Notes under the pieces: model-generated | Told to the model about the DNA's origin: nothing | Seen by the model: the letters and a program-made list of their open reading frames with translations, nothing else | Database searches by the model: none | Assembly: GCF_006715165.1 (NCBI RefSeq) | Contig: NZ_VFMS01000001.1 | Span: 1,488,001 to 1,552,000, forward strand | Direction of reading: 5' to 3' | DNA: 64,000 bases | From: Arthrobacter sp. SLBN-122 | GTDB taxonomy: Bacteria > Actinomycetota > Actinomycetes > Actinomycetales > Micrococcaceae | Shown: one piece after another, positions 1-9,530 of the stretch | Layout of the letters: each line of letters starts with the position of its first letter | Numbering within the stretch: the first letter of the stretch is position 1 | Program-made: the position numbers and the translations under genes

Positions 1-2
1 GC

Positions 3-38
3 TACACCGTCGGCGACATCTGGGCCCCGGGCGCCTAA
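3..38 (+). CDS. 3' end of an upstream gene (partial)
   Basis: The open frame entering the window reads YTVGDIWAPGA and stops at TAA 36-38. It lies 45 bp before the aldehyde dehydrogenase start on the same strand, so it may be the previous gene of that operon. Eleven residues are too few to name a family. Confidence 0.5.
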   Translation, partial: YTVGDIWAPGA

Positions 39-83
39 AGCACCCACTTAGACACTTTTCCGAAACAACTGAAAGCAGGAGTT

Positions 84-1559
84 GTGAGCCAGTTCATTAA
101 CGGCAAACTCGTCGACGGCAGCACCAGCGAAACCGTGGACGTCATCGACCCGTCCAACGGCAAAACCATTCGCACCATCACCCTGGCCGGAAGCGACGAC
201 GTCAAACAAGCTGTGCAGGCAGCCCGCGACGCGTTCCCCGCCTGGTCCCGTGCCACCCCCGGTGAACGGTCCGCCGTCCTCACCAAGTTTGCCGCGTTCA
301 TGGAAGAACGCGCCGAAGAATTTGCCCAGCTCGAATCCCGCCAGGCCGGCAAACCCATCCGCCTCACCCGCGAATTCGACGTCCCCGGCACCATCGACAA
401 CATCGCCTTCTACGCCGGCGCAGCCCGCAACCTCGAAGGCAAAGCCACCGGCGAATACTCCCCCGACCACACCTCCTCCATCCGCCGCGAAGCGATCGGC
501 GTGATCGGTTCCATCTCACCCTGGAACTACCCGCTGCAGATGGCCGCCTGGAAGATCCTGCCCGCCGTCGCCGCCGGCAACACGATCGTCCTCAAGCCTG
601 CGGAGATCACGCCGTTGACCAGCCTGCTGTTCGCAGAAGTGGCCACCGAAGCAGGCGTCCCTGACGGCGTTATCAACGTCCTCACCGGCCGCGGCTCCAC
701 CATCGGTGCCGAACTGCTGCGCCACCCGGACGTGGACATGCTCTCCTTCACCGGGTCCACCTCCGTAGGCCGGACCGTCCTGGACGCCGCAGCCACCACC
801 GCCAAGCGCGTCCACCTCGAGCTCGGCGGCAAGGCCCCCTTCGTCGTCTTCGACGACGCGGACCTTGAGGCAGCCATCCATGGTGCCGTCGCCGGATCAC
901 TGATCAACACCGGGCAGGACTGCACGGCCGCCACCCGCGCCATCGTCCACCGCTCGCTCTACGAGAAATTCATCGAAGGCGTCGCCGACCTGTACGCCAA
1001 GGTCAAGCTCGGGCCCACTGCCGACCCCGCCACCGACCTCGGCCCGCTCGTCTCCCGCAAGCACCAGGAAACCGTCGCGGGGATGGTGGACCGGGCCCGC
1101 GGCTACGCCCGCGTCATCGGCGGCGGCATCCCTGAAGGGGACCTGGCGGGAGGCTCTTACTACCGGCCCACCCTGGTCGCCGACGCCACCCCGGACAGCG
1201 AAATCTTCCGCGACGAAGTCTTCGGCCCCGTCCTTGCCGTCACCCCGTTCGACACCGACGACAAAGCCATTGAACTGGCCAACGACACCCCCTACGGCCT
1301 GGCCGCTTCGGCATGGACCAAGGATGTCTACCGTGCCCTGCGAGCCACCCGCGAAATCCGCGCCGGCGCCGTCTGGGTCAACGACCACATCCCGATCATC
1401 AGCGAAATGCCACACGGCGGCTTCAAGCAGTCCGGCTTCGGCAAGGACATGTCCACCTACTCCTTCGACGAATACACCGTGGTCAAGCACGTCATGTTCG
1501 ACCTCACCGGACAGCAGGCCAAGGAGTGGCACCGCACCATCTTCACCCTGGAGGGGTAG
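84..1559 (+). CDS. NAD(P)-dependent aldehyde dehydrogenase, probably gamma-aminobutyraldehyde dehydrogenase type
   Basis: A 491-residue aldehyde dehydrogenase of full family length, oxidising an aldehyde to its acid. The oxyanion Asn is in SPWNYP (N148), the general base in LELGG (E246) and the catalytic cysteine in GQDC (C280). The C-terminal stretch around HIPIISEMPHGG followed by KQSGFGKD resembles PatD/betaine-aldehyde type enzymes acting on amino-aldehydes; that substrate is inferred. Start is GTG 84 behind a GAAAGCAGGAG ribosome site. The next gene starts 5 bp downstream, so it is co-transcribed with two SDR oxidoreductases, which suggests catabolism of an amine or amino-alcohol. A general betaine-aldehyde dehydrogenase is the main alternative. 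Confidence 0.85.
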   Translation: MSQFINGKLVDGSTSETVDVIDPSNGKTIRTITLAGSDDVKQAVQAARDAFPAWSRATPGERSAVLTKFAAFMEERAEEFAQLESRQAGKPIRLTREFDVPGTIDNIAFYAGAARNLEGKATGEYSPDHTSSIRREAIGVIGSISPWNYPLQMAAWKILPAVAAGNTIVLKPAEITPLTSLLFAEVATEAGVPDGVINVLTGRGSTIGAELLRHPDVDMLSFTGSTSVGRTVLDAAATTAKRVHLELGGKAPFVVFDDADLEAAIHGAVAGSLINTGQDCTAATRAIVHRSLYEKFIEGVADLYAKVKLGPTADPATDLGPLVSRKHQETVAGMVDRARGYARVIGGGIPEGDLAGGSYYRPTLVADATPDSEIFRDEVFGPVLAVTPFDTDDKAIELANDTPYGLAASAWTKDVYRALRATREIRAGAVWVNDHIPIISEMPHGGFKQSGFGKDMSTYSFDEYTVVKHVMFDLTGQQAKEWHRTIFTLEG

Positions 1560-1564
1560 GCAGA

Positions 1565-2338
1565 ATGACGACGACGGGACGTGGGCGCCGCTTCGACGGC
1601 AAGACCGCACTGGTCACCGGGGCTGGCGGCGGGATCGGATCCGCCATCAGCCGCCGGCTGGCCGCCGAAGGTGCCCGCGTGTTCGTGGCCGATGCCAATG
1701 AAACAGCCGCAAAGGAAGTAGCCGACGACCTGACGGGTGAAGGTTTCTCCGCCGAGGCGCTGGTCTTCGACCTTCTCGACCCCGAAGCGTCAGCGGCGGC
1801 CGTCCAGCACATCGTTGATGCCCGCGGCCGGATTGACGTGCTGGCCAACAACGCCGGCGTTAACCGACGCGGGGACCTGCTCTCCCTTTCGGAGTACGAC
1901 TGGGACCTGTCCTTTGCCGTCAATGTGGACGCACTGTTCCACCTGTGCCGTGCGGTGCTGCCGCACATGATCGGCGCAGGTGGGGGTGCCATCGTGAACA
2001 CGGCTTCCCAGTGGGGCCTGTACCCGGCGCCAGGACACATCGCCTACAACGTCTCCAAGGCCGCCGTCGTCGCCTTCACCAAAAACCTGGCCCGCGACTA
2101 CGCCCCGAACAATATCCGGGTCAACGCCGTCGCACCCGGCGAAGTGCACACGCCCATGCTCGAAGCCGGGCTCGCCCGCAGCGGCCGCACTGTGGCCGAC
2201 CTTGACGCCCTGGTCCCGTTCGGCCGGATTGGCAAACCGGAGGAAATCGCCGCCTTGGTGGCCTTCCTCGCCTCCGACGAAGCCCCCTACATCTGCGGCT
2301 CCGTCATTGAAATCACCGGCGCCCAGGCCGTTGCATGA
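1565..2338 (+). CDS. SDR family oxidoreductase
   Basis: A 257-residue classical short-chain dehydrogenase. The cofactor loop TGAGGGIG lies near residue 20, the NNAG motif near residue 95 and the catalytic YNVSK near residue 160; the C-terminal region has the usual VAPGEVHTPM stretch. It starts at ATG 1565, right after the aldehyde dehydrogenase stop, and overlaps the next SDR by an ATGA junction, so the two SDRs are translationally coupled. Family members reduce or oxidise alcohol/keto groups with NAD(P); the substrate cannot be read from the sequence. The open frame extends upstream inside the previous gene, but only ATG 1565 gives a normal-length protein. Confidence 0.85.
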   Translation: MTTTGRGRRFDGKTALVTGAGGGIGSAISRRLAAEGARVFVADANETAAKEVADDLTGEGFSAEALVFDLLDPEASAAAVQHIVDARGRIDVLANNAGVNRRGDLLSLSEYDWDLSFAVNVDALFHLCRAVLPHMIGAGGGAIVNTASQWGLYPAPGHIAYNVSKAAVVAFTKNLARDYAPNNIRVNAVAPGEVHTPMLEAGLARSGRTVADLDALVPFGRIGKPEEIAALVAFLASDEAPYICGSVIEITGAQAVA

Positions 2339-3081
2339 CCGGGCGCATGGACGGGAAGACCGTCCTGGTGACGGGAGCGTCGCGTGGCATCGGCCGCGCG
2401 ACAGTTGAAGTCCTGCACCGCGATGGCGCGCACGTCGTCCTCCATTACGGGAACGACAAGGATTCCGCCCAGGCCACCGCCGACCGGCTCGGCGACCGTG
2501 TCCACCTGGTCCAAGGAGACCTCCGGGACCCGGCGGAGCGCCAACGGGTCTGGACGGAGGCTGCCGCCTGGCGCGGCGGCGTCGACGTGCTGGTCAACAA
2601 CGCCGGCGCCTGGCTCGCCTCACATATTGGCGACGACGGCGCGTGGCAACAGGGCTGGCAGGGCAACTACGACCTGAACCTCCTGGCCCCCGCGGACCTG
2701 TGCCGGCAAGCCATCCTCGGATTCCGGCAGCGCGGCGGCGGCATCATCATCAACACCACCAGCCGCTCCGCCCACCGGGGGGATGACGCAGAACACCTCG
2801 CCTACGGTGCGGCGAAGGGCGGGCTGCTTGCCCTGACCAAGGGCATCGCGCGCGGTTACGCGAGGGAGAACATCCTCGCGTACGCCGTCGCCCCGGGCTG
2901 GGTGGCCACCGACATCGCAGGCGACCTCGCCACGGACCCCGCCGTCCTTGAAGGGCTTCCGTTAGGTGAGGTCACTCCGCCCGGTGACGTCGCAGAAGTC
3001 ATTGCCTTCCTGGCCTCAGCACGCTCCCGGCACACCACCGGGGCCACCATCGACATCACCGGCGCCGATTACGTGCGCTGA
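2335..3081 (+). CDS. SDR family oxidoreductase (second copy)
   Basis: A 248-residue classical SDR with TGASRGIG cofactor loop near the N-terminus, NNAGAW, and the active-site YGAAK with an upstream serine in TTSRS. It overlaps the preceding SDR by 4 bp (ATGA), typical of coupled translation. It is clearly diverged from its neighbour, so this is an operon of two different dehydrogenases and not a fresh tandem duplication. Together with the aldehyde dehydrogenase it suggests successive oxidation of one carbon skeleton; the substrate is unknown. Confidence 0.85.
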   Translation: MTGRMDGKTVLVTGASRGIGRATVEVLHRDGAHVVLHYGNDKDSAQATADRLGDRVHLVQGDLRDPAERQRVWTEAAAWRGGVDVLVNNAGAWLASHIGDDGAWQQGWQGNYDLNLLAPADLCRQAILGFRQRGGGIIINTTSRSAHRGDDAEHLAYGAAKGGLLALTKGIARGYARENILAYAVAPGWVATDIAGDLATDPAVLEGLPLGEVTPPGDVAEVIAFLASARSRHTTGATIDITGADYVR

Positions 3082-3132
3082 AAACGCCCACCACCTTCAT
3101 CGTCCTTGACCAAAACCTTCGAAAGGAAACCC

Positions 3133-3399
3133 ATGAACCAGCGACACGTTAAGGACTGGCGCACGCTCGAAGGCGCGAGTGTTGAAATCCGCTATCAGGG
3201 ATCCACCGTCAGCAGTGGATTCGTCGATGCTGTCACGGATGACGGCTCCATCCTCTGGATCCACTCAACCGTCGATGGCCGGCAGCTCTTTGAGAAGGCC
3301 AGCTTCTACCAGGTCTGGGCATGCGAAGAGCGCACCGGGTTCCACTACCAGGTATCGATGAGCGAACAGCCGGAACGTGACCTGCTGCCGGCCTCCTGA
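3133..3399 (+). CDS. small hypothetical protein
   Basis: An 88-residue soluble protein without signal peptide or membrane segment. ATG 3133 is chosen because GAAAGGAAAC lies just upstream; an in-frame TTG 27 bp earlier has no ribosome site. The sequence alternates short hydrophobic and polar stretches (EIRYQGSTVSSG, GSILWIHSTVDGRQLF), suggesting a small beta-barrel fold, but I do not recognise a family. It is 51 bp downstream of the SDR pair and is probably the last gene of that operon. Confidence 0.6.
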   Translation: MNQRHVKDWRTLEGASVEIRYQGSTVSSGFVDAVTDDGSILWIHSTVDGRQLFEKASFYQVWACEERTGFHYQVSMSEQPERDLLPAS

Positions 3400-3587
3400 A
3401 ATGGACGCGCCGGGTCGATGACTGATTCCCTGAGGTGCCGTTCACTGCACGGGCGCCTACCCTTCTTTCCGTGACTGTGGGGTTGGAGCTTGCAGCAGCA
3501 GGCATCGCAGGGTGGCTGCGGCCAGCCTCGGTCCTGCAAGGACGGGATTGCCGAGGTGCGCGGAAAGGGTTTTGCGGCCGGGGAAAG

Positions 3588-3764
3588 CCAGTACTGGGCC
3601 AGCAGGACGGCATCGTATGCAGAACCTTGTTCCTCGCAGGCATTTTGCAGCGTTCTGGCGAGGAGGGCATAACGTTCTACCGCGTCATTAAGAGGCCCAA
3701 TGTTGGATGCCAGAATCAAGATCCTCTCGTAGGGGCCTTTGAGGACGGCAAGGAAGGCGCTTTC
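3588..3764 (-). other. coding-like fragment in a shifted frame behind the racemase gene
   Basis: Reading minus strand in the frame shifted from the racemase 3' end gives ESAFLAVLKGPYERILIL, then ASNIGPLNDAVERYALLART, then a stretch ending LLAQYW, after which it becomes low-complexity. The composition looks protein-like over about 59 residues, unlike the rest of 3400-3715. It overlaps the racemase 3' end. It may be a remnant of a neighbouring gene or of a frameshifted extension. I do not recognise the family. Nothing else is apparent in 3400-3587. Confidence 0.25.
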
Positions 3765-4462
3765 ACAGCCGCATCTTTGGCAAAGATGAATTCTCCTGCG
3801 GCCCGGGCGTGGAGAGTTGTGGTGTCGATGATGTCGGCATCATTGAGCTGGTCCGCGACGATAGTCATGTCAGTGCATGCCAGGAGGATGGCCTGCGCGC
3901 CTCGGTCACGTAACTGGGCTGCGGCGCGTTTGAGGACAGCGGAGGCATCTCCGTCGGTTATACCCTTGACCAGTTCGTTGAAGATCACCTGGTCGATGTG
4001 TGCGGCGGTTGCACGGTCGGGGTATTCAATGCTGAAACCGGCTGCTGGGAACACCTCCTCGTACAGGCCTGCTGATTGCGTGAGGCTGGTGCTGAGGATT
4101 CCTACACGCTGCACGTGGCGACGTTGCAGTTCCTGTGCCATCACGGAGCGGATGTCGAGAACAGGCAGTGCTGTCTCCGCTTCCAAAGCTTGAACAGCAC
4201 TGTGGCTTGTGTTGGAAGTCAACACTAGAAAGTCTGCCCCTCCTGCAGCAAGGTGCTTGCCGGCGTCGATCAGAAGCGCGTTGAGCGCTTCGAGGTTTCC
4301 TGCACCAACGGCGCGGGCGGCTTCTTCGAAGTTGATGGTCCATAGCAGTGAGTTCGGAGTGTGGGCCGGGTCCACGTTTGCCGCTGACTGAGTCATCTCG
4401 AGGTAGTAGACGCAGTTCGTTTTGGGCGCCAGGCCGATGAGGCCAGGGATTTTCTTTCTCAT
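3716..4462 (-). CDS. aspartate/glutamate racemase family protein
   Basis: A 248-residue member of the Asp/Glu racemase superfamily, whose cofactor-independent enzymes use a pair of acid/base residues. The second-site cysteine is present in LLACTDM (C196). The first site reads LTSNTSH, so a Ser (S83) sits where many members have Cys; E. coli YgeA, which has a non-cysteine residue at this site, is the precedent known to me. Start is ATG 4462 with GAGGAAC upstream. It lies 134 bp downstream of the HPr gene on the same strand and could be transcribed by read-through from the beta-glucoside operon or separately. Substrate (aspartate, glutamate or another acid) is not determinable. Confidence 0.75.
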   Translation of the reverse strand: MRKKIPGLIGLAPKTNCVYYLEMTQSAANVDPAHTPNSLLWTINFEEAARAVGAGNLEALNALLIDAGKHLAAGGADFLVLTSNTSHSAVQALEAETALPVLDIRSVMAQELQRRHVQRVGILSTSLTQSAGLYEEVFPAAGFSIEYPDRATAAHIDQVIFNELVKGITDGDASAVLKRAAAQLRDRGAQAILLACTDMTIVADQLNDADIIDTTTLHARAAGEFIFAKDAAVKAPSLPSSKAPTRGS

Positions 4463-4596
4463 GGTGAGGTTCCTCGTCGTAGATGCGCGTGGTGGTGATC
4501 CTGCTCCAGCTGGCAGTGATTCTCCACCCGACAGTGAAGTAGACGTAGTCGATCACCGCTGGTGAGAATTCCGACCGTCGTGTACGGGAGAGCCTG

Positions 4597-4875
4597 TCAG
4601 GCGTCGTGGTTGGTCTCGAGTAGCCCGACCAGTCGATCCAATGCCTGCTCCGACCCGGTACCTTCGGTCCGCAGAATCACCCGGTCACCGTACTCGAGGC
4701 CGAGGCTCATAAGGGAAAGAACTGACGTAGCATCCATTGCTTCGTCAGCAGGCTCTTCCTCGCGTCCGATGGCGATGTCCAAGCCGTCGTATTCGTTTGC
4801 TGCTTCCACAAAGACTGTTGCGGGCCGGGCGTGTAAGCCAGACGTGCTCGCGATGATGGCAGTGCGTTCGAACAT
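4597..4875 (-). CDS. HPr family phosphocarrier protein
   Basis: A 92-residue HPr, the histidine phosphocarrier between PTS enzyme I and the sugar-specific EII. The active site GLHARPA places the phosphorylated histidine at H15. The regulatory-site region reads DATSVLSLMSLG, with serine near residue 51, shifted by a short acidic insertion (GREEEPADEAM) compared with usual HPr. It starts 37 bp after the antiterminator gene and closes the beta-glucoside PTS operon. Having HPr inside a sugar-specific operon is less common than ptsHI linkage. No enzyme I gene is visible in the window. Confidence 0.88.
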   Translation of the reverse strand: MFERTAIIASTSGLHARPATVFVEAANEYDGLDIAIGREEEPADEAMDATSVLSLMSLGLEYGDRVILRTEGTGSEQALDRLVGLLETNHDA

Positions 4876-4912
4876 GTAACTCTTCCGTTCAGTTGTTGAA
4901 GAAATTGGGTGA

Positions 4913-5758
4913 TTACTGCAGCCGGAGGTCTTCGACCATGCGGGCTACATGCAGCGTCAGGTAGGTGACTTCGTCTTCAGTAAGCGGCTCGCCCAGGCGC
5001 AGCTCGAGCACCGCCTGGAGCTTCAGCGCCGTACCGTGGGCCTCGGGATACGACTCACGGATCGCTTTGCTCAGCGCTGTCGCGCCGTCGTTTAGTTGTT
5101 GACCTGTTTGAGCACGGACGAAGAAATAGCGTAAATGGGTGATGAAGCGCGCGGCATTTACAGTGTCGCGATCGAACGGTCGTTCGTAGGCCTGCTCCAG
5201 GACCTCGAATAGCTGGGTGAAGACGCCGGTCATTTGGTAAGTGAGCGAAAGGTCTCCGGTAGCGAACCCTGCGTTGACAAGATGCAGGGCGATGGGCACT
5301 GCTTCGGCCTCGGGCAGGGCTTGTTCAATGCGGGTATTGACGAAATCAAGGACGCGTTGGGCTGTCTTTAGTTCCTCCGGGTAGAGGTGGGACACCTCGC
5401 CCCGGAGAGGGTATTCGAGGTCGATGCCTTGACGTATCCGCTTGATCGCGAAGCTGATGTGGTCGGCAAGGCCGACAACCGTGGTGGAGCTTATAGTGTT
5501 TGGCAGGTCTTTCCGGGCTATCTGCAGTGCTTCGTCCGCGAGCAGGAGGTGCTCGGGAGGTATTGCTGCCACGAGTGCACCGAAGTTGTCCGCGTCCCGG
5601 CCATCCTCGGGGACGAAGACACGAATAACTTTGCTCTCATCTACAGGTTTGCCTGGTTTGGCTTGAAACCCCAGACCGCGCCCCGTGAGGATGACTTCGC
5701 CCTTGTCTGGGGTCCGGGCGAGGACGACGTTGTTGTTGAAGACGCGCAAGACCTCCAT
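4913..5758 (-). CDS. licT: BglG/LicT family transcriptional antiterminator
   Basis: A 281-residue antiterminator: an N-terminal co-antiterminator RNA-binding domain (residues 1-60, with FNNNVVLA), then two PTS-regulation domains. All four phosphorylatable histidines can be seen: H100 and H159 in PRD1, H208 and H270 in PRD2. In this family EII phosphorylation keeps the protein inactive without substrate; with beta-glucoside present it dimerises and binds the RAT hairpin to block a terminator. ATG 5758 is preceded by AGGAGG; a longer in-frame extension has no ribosome site. The matching RAT/terminator pair sits at 9250-9314, ahead of the PTS gene. Confidence 0.93.
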   Translation of the reverse strand: MEVLRVFNNNVVLARTPDKGEVILTGRGLGFQAKPGKPVDESKVIRVFVPEDGRDADNFGALVAAIPPEHLLLADEALQIARKDLPNTISSTTVVGLADHISFAIKRIRQGIDLEYPLRGEVSHLYPEELKTAQRVLDFVNTRIEQALPEAEAVPIALHLVNAGFATGDLSLTYQMTGVFTQLFEVLEQAYERPFDRDTVNAARFITHLRYFFVRAQTGQQLNDGATALSKAIRESYPEAHGTALKLQAVLELRLGEPLTEDEVTYLTLHVARMVEDLRLQ

Positions 5759-5857
5759 GTCGCCCTCCTTTCGTTGAGTGCCGGAATCTCTGCTGTACTG
5801 GCCGGAGGCAGGAAACCCCACTTCCGGCCAGTATTACAGGCTGCCAGTGAGACTGGC

Positions 5858-7321
<1,464 letters not shown>

Positions 7322-9220
7322 TCAGATCTGGACCGTGATCGCGGCGTCCCCTAGGGCCAGTTTCCCTTCGGTGACCGGGTCGACGTTTTGGAGCTGGGCG
7401 GTGTTGGTGACCATCACCAGGGTGGTGGTGTCGTAACCGGCTTCGGCCACCAAAGAGAGGTCTACGACCGCGAGCAGGTCGCCGGCGCGGACCTGCTGGC
7501 CTCGGGTCACGGCTGCTTCGAAGCCGCGGCCCTGGAGCTGGACGGTGTCGATGCCGATGTGGACCAGGACCTCCACGCCGTCATCTGACTTGATGCCGAA
7601 AGCGTGGCCGGTCTTCATGGCTGCCTTGATGGTCCCCGTGATCGGCGCGTGGATGCGGCCATCGGCGGGCACAATGCCCAAGCCCTTGCCCATCGCGCCG
7701 GAGGCGAACACCTTATCCTGAACATCTGCCAAGGCCACCGCCTCACCCGTCACCGGCGCCAGTACCTCCACGGTGCCGGGGACTGCGGAAACCTGGACGG
7801 GCTCAGCTGCCGCCTGCTTATCCCCGGACGTTCCGGGAACGGAAGTGCCGGCGTCGGCCGCTGCTTCTGCCTCGCGGGGGCCAAAGAGGAAGGTCAAGGT
7901 GAAGGCCAGGGCGACCGCGACGCCAGTGCCGAGGAAAAGAAGGGCGATATTGCCCACCGAGGTGAATGCAGGCAGGCCCAGCAGCGACGGGAAGACAAAG
8001 GACGTGGCACCGGTGCCCCCTGCGGCCACGATGGCGCCACCCACAACACCACCGGCGATACCGAAGTAGAACGGCTTCTTCAGGGGCAGGTTCACACCGT
8101 AGATGCCGGGTTCTGTGATACCGGCGAGGAAGCCCGAGAGAGCCGCAGGACCAGCCACGGCGCGGCGGGCCTTGTTGTGGGTACGAAACATGACGGCGAG
8201 GGTGGCTGCTGCCTGCGCGAGGACGGCCGGCAGCAGCGGGCCGAACAGGAGGGAGTGGCCAGAAGTGGCGATCTCATTGAGCATGCCGGGGACGAAGCCC
8301 CAGTGCAGGCCGAAGAGGACGAAGACCTGCCAGAAGCCACCCATGATTGCCCCTGCGAGCCACGGCGCGAAGGTGAACGCTGCGCCGATGCCGGCAGACA
8401 GCCCCTTGGCTGCGAAGGTTGTGACGGGGCCGACGGTGATCAGGACCAGTGGGACCATGACCAGAAGGGTCAGCAGCGGGGTGGTGAAGTTTCGGATAGC
8501 GGACGGAAGTACGCGGGTCAGGAAACGCTCAAGGTAGCCCTGCAGCCACACGGCGACGAGGATCGGGATGACCGAACTGGTGTAGTTCATCATCACCACC
8601 GGGATACCGGCAAAGCTCACAGCGTCTGGCTTTGCGGCAAGGGCAACGATGCTCGGGTAAACCAGTGCCCCGGCAATCGCCATGGAGGTGAACTGGTTGG
8701 TCCTGAACTTTTTGGCGGCGGTTACCGCCAGGAACAGGGGCAGGAAGTAGAACAGCGCGTCAGCGGTGGCAGCCAGGATTACATTGGTCTGGGATGTGGG
8801 ATCGAGCCAGCCAAGTTGAATGGCCAGGCTCAGAAATGCTTTGAGCAGGCCTGCGGCCGCGAGTGGCCAGATGACGGGCGAAAAAATTGAGGAGATCAGG
8901 TCAATGAAGCGGCTCAAAAGGTTGCCCTTCGGCGCCGGTTCCTCGTCTGCCGCGCTGTCATCAGTGAGTTTGGTGATTTTTCCGAGCTCAGCGTAAACGG
9001 TGGGTACGTTGTCGCCGATTACCACTTGGTACTGGCCGCCGGCCTTCATTACGGTGATCACGCCGGGGAGCTTCTCGACCGCTGCTGTATCTGCTTTCGT
9101 CTCGTCCCGCAGCTTAAGCCGGAGCCGGGTAGCGCAGTGGGCGGCACTGACGATGTTCTTCTCGCCGCCTACCCCCTGCAAAATGTCGCCGGCCAAGGAC
9201 CGGTAGTCCACACTTGCCAT
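7322..9220 (-). CDS. bglF: beta-glucoside PTS transporter EIIBCA
   Basis: A 632-residue single-chain PTS permease in B-C-A order. EIIB is at residues 1-90 with the phosphorylated cysteine in AAHCATRLR (C29). The EIIC membrane domain runs from about residue 100 to 460 with around ten hydrophobic segments. A linker is followed by EIIA (about 490-632), whose active histidine is in HIGIDTV. It imports and phosphorylates aryl- or alkyl-beta-glucosides and, in this family, also phosphorylates the cognate antiterminator. ATG 9220 has GAGAGG upstream. The leader carries a RAT/terminator pair and a CRP-like palindrome. Length and order match BglF/BglP proteins. Confidence 0.93.
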   Translation of the reverse strand: MASVDYRSLAGDILQGVGGEKNIVSAAHCATRLRLKLRDETKADTAAVEKLPGVITVMKAGGQYQVVIGDNVPTVYAELGKITKLTDDSAADEEPAPKGNLLSRFIDLISSIFSPVIWPLAAAGLLKAFLSLAIQLGWLDPTSQTNVILAATADALFYFLPLFLAVTAAKKFRTNQFTSMAIAGALVYPSIVALAAKPDAVSFAGIPVVMMNYTSSVIPILVAVWLQGYLERFLTRVLPSAIRNFTTPLLTLLVMVPLVLITVGPVTTFAAKGLSAGIGAAFTFAPWLAGAIMGGFWQVFVLFGLHWGFVPGMLNEIATSGHSLLFGPLLPAVLAQAAATLAVMFRTHNKARRAVAGPAALSGFLAGITEPGIYGVNLPLKKPFYFGIAGGVVGGAIVAAGGTGATSFVFPSLLGLPAFTSVGNIALLFLGTGVAVALAFTLTFLFGPREAEAAADAGTSVPGTSGDKQAAAEPVQVSAVPGTVEVLAPVTGEAVALADVQDKVFASGAMGKGLGIVPADGRIHAPITGTIKAAMKTGHAFGIKSDDGVEVLVHIGIDTVQLQGRGFEAAVTRGQQVRAGDLLAVVDLSLVAEAGYDTTTLVMVTNTAQLQNVDPVTEGKLALGDAAITVQI

Positions 9221-9249
9221 GTCAGACCTCTCTGTCTATTTTTGGGCAC

Positions 9250-9290
9250 AAAAAAAGACCCGAGACGCACATAGTGTGCTTCTCAGGTCT
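9250..9290 (-). terminator. conditional intrinsic terminator of the beta-glucoside operon
   Basis: On the minus strand AGACCTGAGAAGCACA pairs with TGTGCGTCTCGGGTCT around a CTA loop (one A-G mismatch and one wobble), followed by seven T residues. Its 5' arm shares the bases GACC with the 3' edge of the RAT site at 9286-9314, so the two structures exclude one another, as in BglG/LicT/SacT-type attenuation. It lies 30 bp before the EIIBCA start. Confidence 0.9.
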
Positions 9291-9314
9291 TGCCCCGTTT
9301 CCGAGTAACAATCC
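9286..9314 (-). promoter_or_regulatory. RAT (ribonucleic antiterminator) site
   Basis: The 29-nt minus-strand segment begins GGATTGTTACT and ends GGCAAGACC, matching the RAT consensus of BglG-family targets at both conserved flanks, with a variable loop between them. It overlaps the terminator arm by four bases. The cognate antiterminator is encoded downstream at 4913-5758. Confidence 0.9.
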
Positions 9315-9342
9315 TGCCGACGAAAACCGTCGCTAACATCAG

Positions 9343-9371
9343 AGCGTACAGGTGATTCCAGTCACGCGCAA
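9343..9371 (-). promoter_or_regulatory. candidate bgl promoter with a CRP-like palindrome
   Basis: GTGATTCCAGTCAC (9352-9365) is a GTGA-N6-TCAC palindrome, the core of CRP/GlxR sites. On the minus strand TTGCGC (9366-9371) and TACGCT (9343-9348) are 17 bp apart and would bracket it. If both are used, the palindrome lies inside the promoter, suggesting repression; the true start site is unknown. Confidence 0.4.
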
Positions 9372-9398
9372 CACGACCCCTTTGAAAGCGAAGAGTTC

Positions 9399-9530
9399 TT
9401 ATGCCGTGTTGGGGCTACGTTGTCTGGCTTCCCACCGTGCCTGCTGCATGTAAACATCAAATTCGTGGAATTCTATGATCCGGCACTGGCCAGTGGGGGT
9501 GACGATCCAGAAGAGCTCCTTCTCCGGCAT
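9399..9530 (-). CDS. possible small protein
   Basis: A 43-residue open frame, MPEKELFWIVTPTGQCRIIE followed by FHEFDVYMQQARWEARQR, reads as plausible protein in the gap between the Lrp gene and the PTS leader. ATG 9530 has no good ribosome site; GTG codons further upstream are alternatives. It could be a real short gene or a remnant of a longer one. Outside this frame and the bgl leader, nothing is seen in 9221-9709. Confidence 0.3.
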   Translation of the reverse strand: MPEKELFWIVTPTGQCRIIEFHEFDVYMQQARWEARQRSPNTA

